Position numbers and translations under genes: made by a program. A stretch of 58,162 nucleotides of DNA, taken from positions 1 through 58,162 of the forward strand of contig JAFEKR010000102.1 of NCBI GenBank assembly GCA_019022495.1, read 5' to 3'. Every line of letters starts with the position of its first letter. Position 1 is the first letter of the stretch. A model generated the notes under the pieces. It was not told where the DNA came from, made no database searches, and worked only from the letters and a program-made list of their open reading frames with translations. The stretch comes from Epichloe hybrida (Eukaryota > Ascomycota > Sordariomycetes > Hypocreales > Clavicipitaceae). Below are positions 24,052-36,500 of this stretch, in pieces.

Positions 24052-25121
24052 CTAGTAATAAACTAACTTACTAATAATATTATAGCACTAGTGCCCTAGA
24101 TTCTTAATTAATTATATCTTATAAGATATATACTATAGCACTTAAGGTTTACCTAGCTACCCTAAATTAGACCTAGAATAGGTATAAAATAAGGGTAAAA
24201 TAACTTACTTTAAGATCTTTAAACTTAGCTTACTCTAATTATTTTACTATAAGAGATTTCCTTAAATACCTCTTTAAGGCTATAATTTCCTAGGTAAATT
24301 AAAACTAAAATAGTACTAATAATAAAATACTTATAGTATTTATTAATATTTTATTATAAATTTCTATATAAAATATTAGTAACTAAATTAGCACTAGGCT
24401 AGAAAAGCCTTAAATAGCTTTAAGAAAAGGTAAGGAAAATAAAAACCTATAGGAAGTTTAATATAAAAAGAGAAAAAAGGTTAAAACCCTATAAGGAAAA
24501 GAGCTTTCTTTTATACTTAAGAGAGAAAGAGAGAGAAATAAATTATAATATTACATAGAAAATAAAGTATAAGATAAATAAATATATAAATAGTATATAA
24601 GTAATCTAAAAGTAAAACTACTTAAATACTAGGCTTAAATTACTTACCTCTTACTATAAGTAAATAAAACTATATACTTAGACTTTATAAGGTATTTAAA
24701 CTAGTACTAGGCTAGAGTTAGCTAAAAAGTAAGGTATTAAAAAAGCTAGGAGTAAAGTAAAGAAAAACTAAATTATTATTATAAATTAGAATTTACCTTA
24801 CTATAAAATAAAGTAAGAGGTATAGGGTAAGACTAGTATAGGGCTAGAGTAATATTAAAAGGAGCTAGCTAGGATTATTACTATATATTTTTCCTTTTCT
24901 TTTATTTTCTATAGGATAAGGCTAGTATAAGCTAGCACTAAACACTTATAGTTACCTATACCTAATATAGTATAGGCCTATAAGAGAGCTAGCGCTAGCC
25001 TATATATAGATATAAGAGGGTTTTTTTCCTAGTATAGGGTTTTCTCTCTTAACTAAGCGGTTAGAGTACTAGGACTAGCTACTTAATTAGCTATCTAGCG
25101 TAAAGAATATATAAATATATA
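24052..25121 (+). mobile_element. LINE copy 2, 3' end
   Basis: It continues the LINE after the chromovirus and parallels 9846-10758 of copy 1 up to about 24955. The last about 160 bp (24965-25121) are present only here, contain AGCGCTAGCC and AAGCGGTTAGAGTACTAGG, and end in the AT-rich tail immediately before the 14-bp target duplication at 25122. Non-coding. Confidence 0.75.
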
Positions 25122-25135
25122 TATATTAGTTTGGG

Positions 25136-25492
25136 GTATTTTTAATTAAAATAATAATAATAAATTATAGAAATAGTAAATAATTAGTAGTAATAGTAAA
25201 TAAAAGAATAAGTTAGTTTTTCTTAAAGTTATATTAGTAAAATAAAGTAATAAATATAATAGTATTATTAAAAAGTTATAATATTATAAATAACCCTAGT
25301 TATAGTATAATCCTTAAAAAAAGGTAAATTTTAGATATTATATAACTAATTAGGTAAAATAGGTAATAATAAAAGCTTCTATATAACTAGCCTTCTTTTA
25401 ATCTATATAATAATCTTATATAATAAAAAGGCCCACTTTTTTTTACTAACACTACATTTGTAGTTTTTGTAGTTAGTGTAGTTAGTAACTAC
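25136..25492. mobile_element. hAT-like element (copy c), right part, truncated
   Basis: It resumes copy (c) after LINE copy 2 and parallels the right arm of copy (e) at 30548-30905 (GGTATTTTTAATTAAA, then AAAGGCCCACTTTTTTT, then TTTTTGTAGTTAGTGTAG). It stops inside the GTAGTTA/TAACTAC palindrome, without the CAATACTCTG terminus, exactly where the terminus of copy (d) begins. Confidence 0.75.
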
Positions 25493-25499
25493 CAGAGTA

Positions 25500-25720
25500 T
25501 TGTTTGTAGTGTAGTTAGTGTAGTTTTTAGGAAAAACTTGTATTTGTAATGTAGTTTTTTTTTTCTTGTAGTTAATGTATTGTAGTTTTTTTTTTTTGTA
25601 GTTAGTATATTATAGTTTTTTTTTTTTTTATAGTGTAGTGTATTGTAGTTTTTTTTTACTTGTAGTGTAGTGTAATTAGTGTAGTTACTAACTACACTAA
25701 CTACAAAAACTACAATGTAG
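25500..25720. repeat. subterminal TGTAG and poly-T array of hAT-like copy d
   Basis: TTAGTGTAGT and TGTAGTGTAG units alternate with runs of 8-13 T (TTTTTTTTTCTTGTAG and similar, five or so times). The right end of copy (e) at 30900-31090 has the same composite unit in reverse with A runs. Copy (b) has only one short version (7026-7095), so the array expands and contracts between copies. Confidence 0.75.
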
Positions 25721-26424
25721 TGTTAGTATAAAAAAAAGTGGGCCTTTTTATTATATAATGTTATTATAAGGATTAAAAGAAAGCTAGTTATATAGAAGGT
25801 TTTATTATTACCTATTTTACTTAATTAGTTATAGAATTTATAATATTTACCTTTTTTTAAGAATTTTACTATAACTAGGGTTATTTATAATATTATACCT
25901 TTTTAATAATACTATTATACTTATTACTTTATTTTACTAATATAACTTTAAGAAAAACCTTCTAATTATTTTATTTACTATTATTACTAATTATTTTATA
26001 TTTTTATTATTAATTTAATTAAAAAATACCCTAAACTAATATAATTAAATTAAATTAGAAATCTAAACAAATATATAAAAGTTAATAGAATATATACTTA
26101 GTACTTTAATATTATTATTAATATAATAAGAACTTAAAAAAGCTTAAACTATTTATTTACTATTTAAACTAATTAAATATTACTTTAAGCTTTATAATTC
26201 TAAAGCTTTAAGAAGTTATATATAGTAACTTTATATATCTTATTATAATAATATATAAAGAAAGAATATAATAAACTAATATTTATAATTTATTAATAGA
26301 TAACTAATAGTATTATTTTAATTACCCTATATAGCTTAAATAAGCTATAAAAAATAATACTAGGACTTAGTTTTATATAATATACTATACTTATTATAAA
26401 AGCTTTAATAACTTTTATAACCTT

Positions 26425-26612
26425 AATTACTATTATTACTATAATTACTATTATTACTATAATTACTATAATTACTATAATTACTATTATTACTATAATT
26501 ACTATTATTACTATAATTACTATTATTACTATAATTACTATTATTACTATAATTACTATTATTACTATAATTACTATTATTACTATAATTACTATTATTA
26601 CTATAATTACTA
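26425..26612. repeat. 18-bp minisatellite (ACTATTATTACTATAATT), about 10 units
   Basis: A near-perfect tandem array in the middle of hAT-like copy (d). The matching site is short in copies (b) (about 7835-7870) and (e) (about 30105-30140) and is a 9-bp, roughly 35-unit array in copy (c). Confidence 0.85.
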
Positions 26613-27406
26613 TTATTTCACTTTTATTATTATTTTAAAAAAACATAAAAGAGAAAACATTTTTATAATATTAATATTTTTAAAAACCTTAGAATACTAA
26701 GTTATTAAAAACTATAGCTTTTACTATAGTAATTTACTTATAATTACTAGTATTTATATTTAAGTTATTTATTTATTATTAAACTTTAACACTAATAATA
26801 TTATAAGTAATCTTAGTAATCTTAGTAATACTAGTAATATTAGTAATATTAGTATTATAAGCTATTATAAGCTATTATAAGCTATTATAAGCTATAATAA
26901 GATATAATAAGCTATTATAAGCTATAATAAGATATCATAAGCTACTTATATTAAGTTTACTAGTAGTTTTTTTTATAGTTTTTTTAAAATAAGTAATAAT
27001 AATAATTTATAGAAATATAAAATAATTTATAGAAATAGTAAATAATTTATAGAAATAGTAAATAATATAATAAGAAGGTTTTTCTTTAAGTTATATTAGG
27101 GAAATAAAGTATTAAGTTAAATAGTATTATTAAAAAAGTATAATATTATATATAACCTTACTTAGTTATAATAAAATTATAAAAATAATATAATATTATA
27201 AATTCTATAACTAATTTAATAAAATAGGTAATAATAAAAGCTTTTATATAACTAGCTTTCTTTTAACCTTATAAATACTAATAACTAATAAAAAGTCTAA
27301 TACTACATTTGTAGTGTTTGTAGTTAGTGTAGTGTAGTTTGTAGTGTAGTTACTACACTACACTACAAATACTACACTACACTACACGTTTTAGTGCAAT
27401 ACTCTG

Positions 27407-29250
27407 GCTATTACTAATAATAAAAGACTAGTAGTCTTAGAGACTAACTTTATTATAAAGAAATAAGTACTTAGTAGCTATATAATAAATTATTTAAGTT
27501 ATCTAAGTAAATTAACTTTATTTTCTAATATCCTTAGTATATTAACTTATAAATTATAATTACCTTATATTAACTTTATTACTTAGCTATTACTTATACT
27601 TATTAATAATTTATTTAGTAATAAAATCCTTTTTTAATACCTAAGAATTCTCTAGAGTATTATAGCTTTTTTATTTAACTAGATATTTATAATACTTTTT
27701 ACTATAGTAATATAAAATAATTCTCTTAACTTTAAACTTTTATTTATTATCTTTAATAGTATCTTATAGTAAGGATATATTTTCTATATTTATTAAGTCC
27801 CTTTTAAAAGGCTTAAGACTAGTAATATTAAATATATTATATATTATTTTAGGTGATATTAGACTAATTTAATTTTTATAGACTAGCTTTAAGGTATCTT
27901 AGGTTAATATTTCTTATTAATAGTAAAATATAGTTACTAACTTTAAACCTTATTAGAGTTTTTTTCTAGTTATAATATTTTTTATACTAAGTCTATAAGT
28001 TACTTAAAAGCTATTTAATTATAGTATACTTCTCTTTTAGTACTAAAACTTTACTTTTAGCTTAATTATTTACTAAAGGGATATTTACTATTACTTACTA
28101 TAAACCTCTAGGATTATAACCTTATAATACCTTTACTAGTGTGTAGCTATATATTAAGTAATTACTTATATTATATATAAATTACACTATTAATAGGTTA
28201 TTTACTTAATTAGTTTATTTAATATAAGTAAAAGCCCTTAAATAATGTTTTAAGACCTAGTTTAAATATTTTATCTAGCTATTTATCTAGGGTAAAAAGC
28301 AGCGCTAAGTAATTACTTTATTATAAGAAAATAATAAAAAGTTATCTAGAAACCACTAGTAAATATAAAACCTTAGTTTATTATAATACTTTCTAGGGCT
28401 TTATAGTCTTTTAAAATATATTCTAAGAATATAGTTACTAGCCTATTACTAGTTAGTTATATTAAAATAGGGATATAAATACTGTATTTTATAAAATAGT
28501 TAATAATAACTAAAATTATATTATAAGTCTAATTTAAATCTTTTACTAGTAAAAGTCTAATAATAAAATCTATTAATAATTCTTAAAAAGAGTAATTAAG
28601 CACTAGTAATATAGCTAGCTTACTATATAGTTTATAATACCTTAGTTTTAAAGTCTAATAATTTATATAAGTGCTAATATATACCTTTATATCTTTCTTT
28701 ATTATTAGCTAATAATATTAGTTTATAATCTAATAAAGAGTTTTACTTACTTCTTAGTGCCTAGTAATAAGGTTATTATAAGTTAGTAATAAAATTTTCT
28801 TTCTTATACTTAAAGGAATAAAAATATAATTCTTAAATATTAATAGTTTAAAGAGTTTAATAAACTATAATTAAAATATAGCTATATTATTACTTTTAAG
28901 TAACTTTAATTAAGCTATAGTAAAGTTATTACCTTACTATACTTTATATAATAAGACTTAAATTAAGGGTTTTAATTCTAAGCTTTTTTCTAAAAAGTTA
29001 AAGTTAAACTTAGAAAAGGTTCTTTAAATAGATTAAATTCTAGCTATAATATCTCTATAAGTAATTAGTTTAATAAATACTTCTTATCTTATAAAAATAT
29101 AAATAAGTAATATTTTTAAGGGGTACTCTTATTACTTACTAGTAATAATATATACTACATTATCCCTATTAGAAATAGCTAGTTTAATAGGAAAATTAAA
29201 ATAATTAAGTAATAAATAATATATATACTAGGTACTAGTAATATTACTAT
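27407..29250 (-). pseudogene. gypsy pol remnant, probable integrase block
   Basis: Stop-rich sequence downstream of the RNase H block on the minus strand, where a Ty3/gypsy integrase is expected. I could not place its zinc finger or D,D,E residues with confidence, so the assignment rests on position. The right end is interrupted by hAT-like copy (e). Confidence 0.4.
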
Positions 29251-31091
29251 CAGAGTATTGCACTAAAACGTGTAGTGTAGTGTAGTATTTGTAGTGTAGT
29301 GTAGTAACTACACTACAAACTACACTACACTATAAACTACACTAACTATAAGGAAAAAAAAACTACATTACACTAACTATAAAAAAAAAAAACTATAATA
29401 CATTACACTATAAATTTTTTTTCCTAAATTACACTAACTACAAACACTACAAATGTAGTATTAGACTTTTTATTAGTTATTAGTATTTATAAGGTTAAAA
29501 GAAAGCTAGTTATATAAAAGATTTTATTATTACCTATTTTATTAAATTAGTTATAGAATTTATAATATTATATTATTTTTATAATTTTATTATAACTAAG
29601 TAAGGTTATATATAATATTATACTTTTTTAATAATACTATTTAACTTAATATTTTATTTCCCTAATATAACTTAAAGAAAAACCTTCTTATTATATTATT
29701 TACTATTTCTATAAATTATTTTATATTTCTATAAATTATTATTATTACTTATTTTAAAAAAACTATAAAAAGAACTACTAGTAAACTTAATATAAGTAGC
29801 TTATTATATCTTATTATAGCTTATAATAGCTTATAATAGCTTATAATACTAATATTACTAGTATTACTAAGATTACTAAGATTACTAAGATTACTAAGAT
29901 TACTTATAATATTATTAGTGTTAAAGTTTAATAATAAACAAATAATAAATAAATAACTTAAATATAAATACTAGTAATTATAAGTAAATTACTATAGTAA
30001 AAGCTATAGTTTTTAATAACTTAGTATTTTAAGGTTTTTAAAAATATTAATATTATAAAAATGTTTTCTCTTTTATGTTTTTTTTAAAAATAATAATAAA
30101 AGTAAAATAATAGTAATTATAGTAATAATAGTAATTAAGGTTATAAAAGTTATTAAAGCTTTTATAATAAGTATAGTATATTATATAAAACTAAGTCCTA
30201 GTATTATTTTTAAAAATAAGTTAAACTTATTTTTTATAGCTTATTTAAGCTATATAAGGTAATTAAAATAATACTATTAGTTATCTATTAATAAATTATA
30301 AATATTAGTTTATTATATTCTTTCTTTATATATTATTATAATAAGATATATAAAGTTACTATATATAACTTCTTAAAGCTTTAGAATTATAAAGCTTAAA
30401 GTAATATTTAATTAGTTTAAATAGTAAATAAATAGTTTAAGCTTTTTTTAAGTTCTTATTATATTAATAATAATATTAAAGTACTAAGTATATATTCTAT
30501 TAACTTTTATATATTTGTTTAGATTTCTAATTTAATTTAATTATATTAGTTTAAGGTATTTTTTAATTAAATTAATAATAAAAATATAAAATAATTAATA
30601 ATAATAGTAAATAAAATAATTAGAAGGTTTTTCTTAAAGTTATATTAGTAAAATAAAGTAATAAGTATAATAGTATTATTAAAAAGGTATAATATTATAA
30701 ATAACCCTAGTTATAGTAAAATTCTTAAAAAAAAGTAAATATTATAAATTCTATAACTAATTAAGTAAAATAGGTAATAATAAAAGCTTCTATATAATTA
30801 GCTTTCTTTTAATCCTTATAATAACATTATATAATAAAAAGGCCCACTTTTTTTATACTAACACTATATTGTAGTTTTTGTAGTTAGTGTAGTTACTAAC
30901 TACACTAACTACACTACACTATAAGCAAAAAAAAACTACACTACACTAACTATAAAAAAAAAAAAACTATAATACATTACACTATAAAAAAAAAAAAACT
31001 ACACTACACTAACTATAAGAAAAAAAAAACTACACTACAAATACAAATTTTTCCTAAAAACTACACTAACTACACTACAAACAATACTCTG
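29251..31091. mobile_element. hAT-like long-arm element, complete (copy e)
   Basis: 1841 bp with unmutated tips CAGAGTATTG and CAATACTCTG and a perfect 8-bp duplication ATTACTAT (29243-29250 and 31092-31099). It is in the opposite orientation to copies (b) and (d). Left arm: CTACA array (29285-29450), 10-bp TTATAATAGC array (about 29813-29850), 9-bp ATTACTAAG array (about 29862-29905). Middle: a short minisatellite. Right arm: poly-A and CTACA composite array. The arms are inverted copies of one another over roughly 500-600 bp. No transposase frame. Confidence 0.9.
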
Positions 31092-31099
31092 ATTACTAT

Positions 31100-32957
31100 A
31101 GCTAGCTTATTACTTATTAATAGAAGTATAAAAGGTATTAAATAACCTTACTAATATAACCCTTTTAAGATTATCTAGATTATTAGGTTCTTTAAGAATA
31201 TAGTTAAGTTATAATTTTTTAAAACCCTAGATATTAGTAGTATTATTATAGTGTTATTATAACTAACTATTAGTTATATTAAGTAATATTTTTATAAAGC
31301 CTATAGCACTAATAATAATAATATAGTATTTCTATTACTTAGTAATTATAAATTTAAATAAAAAGGTAAGAAGTTATATAATTACTACTTTCTCTTTCCT
31401 TACTTTACTTATAAAATCTAGTTTTTTTAAAAGTAAGTTAGTAAGATTTAATTTTCTTATATAATATATAATCTTAAAATTAAAAGAATAAAGCTTATTA
31501 AGTATAGTTACTTACTTACTAGTAAGCTTAGGCTTTATAGTAAAGTACTTATAGTTTAAATAATCTATAATAAATTTAATTATATAAGCTAAATAAGTAA
31601 GATAGTATCTCTATATATAAAAAGCCTCTTAAAATCTTTATTAAAGTTCTTTAAATACTACTAACTTATAGGGTTTTAGTTTAAATATTACTAGTTAATT
31701 TCCTCTAAGGTAATTTATGAATAGAATAATAACTTTACTATACTATTTAATAAAATAGTAGTAAAATCTAGTAAAACTAAGAAATAACTAAATATTAAAA
31801 ACACTATATAGTATTAGCTAGGTTATAATTACTTTAACTCTTACTAAGTTTATTATAATACCTTTCTTTAATATTTTAAAGCCTAAAAATTTAACTTCCT
31901 TAACTAAAAATTAACACTTCTTAAGGTTAATAAAAAAGCTTACCTTATTAAACCTATATAAAGCTTATTTAATATACTTTATATGCTTTATAACCTTATT
32001 ACTATATATTAGTATATTATTTAAGTAAATAATATAAGTCTTATTAATAAGTCCTTTAAGAGTATTATTAATATACTCTTAAAAAGTTACTAGTATATTA
32101 ACTAGTTTAAATAGTATTACTAGATATTTAAAGTAGCTATATTAATAATAAAACGCTGTTTTTTACTTATTACCTAAGTAAATATATAGCTAGTAATATA
32201 TATCTTTTAAATCTAAGACTATAAAAATAACTATACTTACTAATTAATTAAGAATTTTAGTAATAAAGGGTAAAGAGGCCTTATTTTTAATTATAATTTT
32301 ATTTAAGCCCTTATAATCTATATTAAGCCTTAATTTCCTTTCTTTCTTTAAAATAAATAAAATTAAGGCTTTAGCTAAGCTAACTAATCTTTTAATTTAC
32401 TCTTTAAGCTATATACTTATAAAGTACTCTTTAAGGACCTCTAGCTCTCTCTTAGTAAACTTATATATAAGCCCCTAAGGTAATATTTTCCTTTTTTTTA
32501 ATTTAATAGTATAAGTATAACCTCCTAGTTTAGAAAGCTTACTTACTAACTCTTTAAAAAAAATATCTATAAACTCCCTATATTTTTCTAGGATTATTAG
32601 TATAGGATATTTAGTGCTCTTATTTTAATTTAATATAGCTTCTTTATTACTTATATTTTCTAGAATTAGTATAACTATAATACCTTTACTTTTTTACTAT
32701 AAATAAGTATACTTTAGAATTTATATAGTTACTTTACTATTTATTTATATATTTATTACTACTAGGTTTTTTAATTAGCCTTTACCTTTTTCTTTTTAAT
32801 TTTTATTTTCTAAAATACTTAGCCTAATTTTTATTACTCCTAATAATAAAGTAATTACTATTATTTTTTTTTCTTATTTACTTATTACTTACTATAAGTA
32901 AAGAAAAGATATTTTATTATTACTAAATATCTCTAATATTTATACTCCTAATATATA
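31100..32957 (-). pseudogene. gypsy pol remnant: reverse transcriptase and RNase H
   Basis: On the minus strand, 32016-32048 reads KTYIIYLNNILIYS, the YLDDILIYS catalytic box of Ty3/gypsy with both Asp now Asn. Further along (32000 down to about 31900) comes KHIKYIKQALYRFNK-like text typical of the thumb. Between about 31720 and 31450 it reads KYFTIKPKLTSKQ and FNFKIIYYIRKLN, corresponding to the RNase H C-terminal block (K-x-L-S-x-RQ, then F-x-x-x-I-x-Y-x-PG). Many stops. Confidence 0.7.
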
Positions 32958-33247
32958 TGTTAGTTACACCAAGGAACGTTACACTAGTGTGAAGGGGTTA
33001 AATTCAATGAAGTTAATAATAATAGCTAATAACTAAGAGAGAGAAAAGAAGAGGGAGAAGGAGAGAAATCTAGCTAGAAGAGAAGGTAAGCAAAAAGGGG
33101 GAAAAGTGAGGCTATAGTGCGGTGCTATTACTAACGGAGCGGGGTAGCTTATAATGCGTTTAATCGCATTACGTGCATCCCTTTAGTAGCTTCACTCTTT
33201 AGCCACGGTTAGACTATTTATTATCCAAAGGTCTAAAGGAAGCCACA
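32958..33247 (-). repeat. copia-like LTR, 3' LTR of the minus-strand element
   Basis: 290 bp. Its outer part (TTACACCAAGGAACG, AATTCAATGAAG) is less mutated than the partner LTR, while its inner part from about base 175 is more mutated (TAGCTTATAATGCG against TAGCTTGCGATGCG). This is a reciprocal mosaic like that of the chromovirus. Confidence 0.9.
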
Positions 33248-35800
33248 CTAGCACTCTCTCTTTTCTTCGTGGCTAAAGGAGCCTAAAAACGTAATAAAAA
33301 TGGGATTAAAGGAAAGTGTATAAGTAAATCCCTTAATAGGAATTCACAGTTCTTATTAGCTATTACGGCTTTGGTTATTCTAATTAACCTAGTTATTACA
33401 ATCTATACCTATATGCCTATTATATTAATCCTCCCCTTCGCTTAACCTTATAGGTCTCTTAACCTATCCTTCTATATAAATCGTTAATTCATTTAAATTA
33501 ATTAAGGTTAAAAGGGCTAAATTTAGCAATGCCTTTATTATTACATTAGCTAGATTATTACCGCTATTAATCTATCTAACTTCATAGACTTCCCTTCTCT
33601 TATATAACTGCTAAAGGGCTATAATATTAATTATTAGCCACTTCTCTTTTATTATGCCTAGCTTCACAAGGCATTTATATAATAAGAAAGAGTCTATATA
33701 GAGAATTATTAGGATCTAAGGTATCTTTAATTAGTCTGTGATTATTTAAAGGGTTATAGATATCACGTATACGATATTAGCACCTTAAACCATGCTATAT
33801 AGCTTAGATATAAGTGTGCTATAGGTTATATACTTGCTTTTTGTAAAGCTATATATAATAATATTCCCTTTTAAGATAAAGGTGTTATTATCCTTTATTA
33901 CTTTATTACTAATTATAATAATATATTTAATCTATAAGCTTAGATCTTTATTATTAGTAAGGGACTTATTTATAAATATAAAGAGCTTTACTTCTTTAAG
34001 AGTTAAGGGGATATACTATAATCCTTACTACTAATGCTTAATTTGTCACTTAAGGCGTTTATTAAGTTATAAGATATTATTAGTAAAGGGTTCTTAGTGT
34101 TATGCGGCAATTAATAGGTTATATAATGCCTCTAGTTAATAAACTATTATAATATAACTTCCTTAGGCTCTTTGCTTTATATAATCTTACCTTGCTATTA
34201 GTAATTAAGGGTTAATTTCCTTAATCTTCTAACTTTAGCCCTTTTAGGTTAGGGTTAGGGAGTTATTAGCATTCTAGGTTAAGATATAGCTATTAAAGAT
34301 AAGGGGATTTATAGTTATAAGGTATTGTTTTTCTTTAGCTATAAACTTCGCCTTCTAAAGCTCTTTTTTTTCTTTCTTAAAGAAGTTATTATTACTAAGG
34401 CCTAGTGTGTTATCCATTTACATCCCTATAATACTAAAGAGGTTTTTGTTATTTAGGGCTATAATTAGTAGGTAGGGATTATATATTAAGGTTATTATAT
34501 TAAGATTATCCCTATGGTAGTAAAAATATATTACTTACTAGTAGGTTCTAGCCTCTATAATCCTGTAGAGGGGCTTAATAACCTCTATTATTATGCCTTT
34601 TGGAAAGAGGTGTGTAATTTACTTTAGTAACTTCATGATAATTAGCCTATTTAGGGTTATTTAGGATTAAACATAAGCTTATGTGATATCTTGTAGCTAA
34701 AGGTAAATTCCCTTTTGCTTTAATAATAGAGCGAGGGCTATAATAATCCGTTAGCTTAATTACTATATTATTAGCAATTAGGTTAAGATAGCCTCTTTTC
34801 CTCTGTTATTATGCCCTTATATAATAAGGCGTGATTTCTTATATAGTGTTTTAGTGCCTTTACCTTTAATCTCTTAGACTATATAAGAATTAAAGACCTA
34901 GTGGCCTCTATGCTTTACTAGGTTAAATATTGTAAATCTAAATATATTATAAGCTTATAATACATTAATCTTAGTTTAATTAGATTATTTAAAGGAGTTC
35001 CCTAGGGTTATAATCTTTCCCTCTTAGCGGAGTTAAAGGGTAAGGTTCTAGTTAGCCTTTTCTTTTACTATAAGAAATACTATATTTAGTACTTCTTTAG
35101 CTATAATCTCCTTAATTAATGCTTTCTCTTAGTCTTTATTAATAAATATAAGAGGCTCTATAGGTTTAATAAGCTTCTTAGGATTATAAACCTAGGCCCT
35201 AGTTGCCTTTACTTTTACTTCCTTAGGGCTACTAGCTTTATAGCTTCCTATAAGGGTAGCTTTAGCTACCTTAAGGCTTACTATAAGTTCTTTAACTCTA
35301 TAGCTTCCTATAGGATTACCTTTAGCCTTAATAGCCTCTATAGGCTTCTTTATACCCTTATTAATAAAGAATTAAACTATAAGGTTTTTCCTTAGCTTCC
35401 CTTACTTTCTCTTAACTAGTATCTCTTTCTTTTCTTTCTTTACCTTACTATTCTTTATAGGTAGCTTATCTCTCCTAGCTCTCTTAGCCCTTTCTTATAA
35501 TAGGACTATAGCGTTAAAGGGGGCTATAGTATAAGAAAGGGCTATATTATAGGTAAGGACCTTTAGGCCTAGGTTATACTCCCTAATATCCTAAAGGCTT
35601 TGCTTATTAGCCCCTATATACTATAGGTCCTTATAGTATAGCTTTACTACTATAAAGTAAAACTTAGCTAGGCTATAGGGTATCTTAACTATATAGGTCT
35701 CCCTATTAGTAGCTAATAGCTTATAAGGGCTATGCTATTTACCTTTTTCTCTTTATATATATATATTAGCCTATAGTAGTAGCTAATATATTAGTAATAT
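33248..35800 (-). pseudogene. copia-like pol 3' half (reverse transcriptase/RNase H expected)
   Basis: This is the part downstream of the integrase in the minus-strand element and should encode reverse transcriptase and RNase H if the element is copia-type. I could not identify a YVDD box or other convincing motifs. A 66-codon open stretch at 33834-34034 on the plus strand is Leu/Ile-rich and looks accidental. The last about 370 bp (33248-33620) are shared, reversed, with 44735-45032. Confidence 0.4.
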
Positions 35801-35879
35801 ATTAGGGCTATTCTAGGCGCTAAGGGCCTTATAGACCTATCTCTTAGCTAGGTAATAGTAGACTTTATTAGTTACCTTC

Positions 35880-36500
35880 TGAATTACTTTAGCTTATTAA
35901 ATAATAAAGATACTTAGTAATAACTTATCTATTATCTATAAGTAAGCTCTAAAGACTAGTAAGGTTAGCATAAGGCTATTAAGGCTTGCTAAGTTATTAA
36001 TAGCTTTAATAGCTATCTAGAGTTACTACTTAGGAGTAATTTCCTTACTAATTAAGTCTATAATAATATTATAAGCCTAGTAAAGGGGTCTATAATATCT
36101 CTTAACCTTTCTAATGCTATTATAGGCTTTAATAGGTATCTTATTAATATTAATTAATATTAAGCGAGTATAATACCTAAATTTAGCTAAGGCAAAGTTA
36201 TTACTAGTATTATAAATAATCTAGTCTAGAGGGCCTAGATATGTATTAATCTAGTAATCTCTGATTATATCCTAGATATTATAAGCTTTCTGCTTCTTAG
36301 GGTTAAGGAATTAGGCCGCTTAAAATAAGGTTACTAAATTAATAATATAAAGGACTAGCTAGCTATTAATTTATATAATATTAATAATAATCTTATAGTT
36401 AAAGTTATAGTTATCTTTAAGGGAGAATTTAAACTAGCTAAGGGCTTTTCTATTTATCTAATAATAGTAATAGACTTTAGTAAGCTTCTTAATTATATAG
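35880..36500 (-). pseudogene. copia-like integrase core remnant
   Basis: On the minus strand from about 36490 downward, reading through stops: KKLTKVYYYYQIN, then FKFSLKDNYNFNYKIIIN, LVLYIINLVTLFQAA and INTYLGPLDQIIYNTSNNFA, and further on IPIKAYNSI and KVKRYYRPL. This follows the integrase core of fungal retrotransposon polyproteins (first catalytic Asp in I-V-D-I-M, second in H-D-A-G-K-N-F, Glu in V-x-A-H-N-x-x-G-x-V-E-R-Y-H). Catalytic Asp codons read Asn and the Glu codon region is altered, as RIP would do. Confidence 0.65.

Larger units (their letters stand above)
12468..25121 (+). mobile_element. Tad-like LINE, copy 2, inserted in hAT-like copy c
   Basis: A LINE of about 5.9 kb (excluding the chromovirus inside it) with ORF1, ORF2 and a 3' region. 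It is flanked by a 14-bp duplication of the hAT-like sequence, TATATTAGTTTAGG at 12454-12467 and TATATTAGTTTGGG at 25122-25135, which differ by one RIP-type base. It starts within ORF1, as 5'-truncated LINE insertions do, and ends in a short AT-rich tail (TAAAGAATATATAAATATAT). The first 90 bp have normal composition; the rest is RIP-degraded. A chromovirus interrupts it at 17314-24046. Confidence 0.8.
25493..27406. mobile_element. hAT-like element (copy d), both termini present
   Basis: 1914 bp from CAGAGTATTGTTTGTAGTGT to CACGTTTTAGTGCAATACTCTG, in the same orientation as copy (b). The tips are unmutated. Its left flank GTAACTAC and right flank GCTATTAC do not match, so there is no target-site duplication and one side has been rearranged. 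The interior carries an 18-bp minisatellite and no transposase-like frame. Confidence 0.85.

Noticed and set aside
25485..27414. 8-bp target duplication for hAT-like copy d
   Set aside because: Flanks GTAACTAC and GCTATTAC differ at three of eight positions, one of them a transversion; treated as a rearranged junction.
33834..34034. 66-codon plus-strand frame
   Set aside because: Leu/Ile-rich and antisense to the copia-like pol; no recognisable content.
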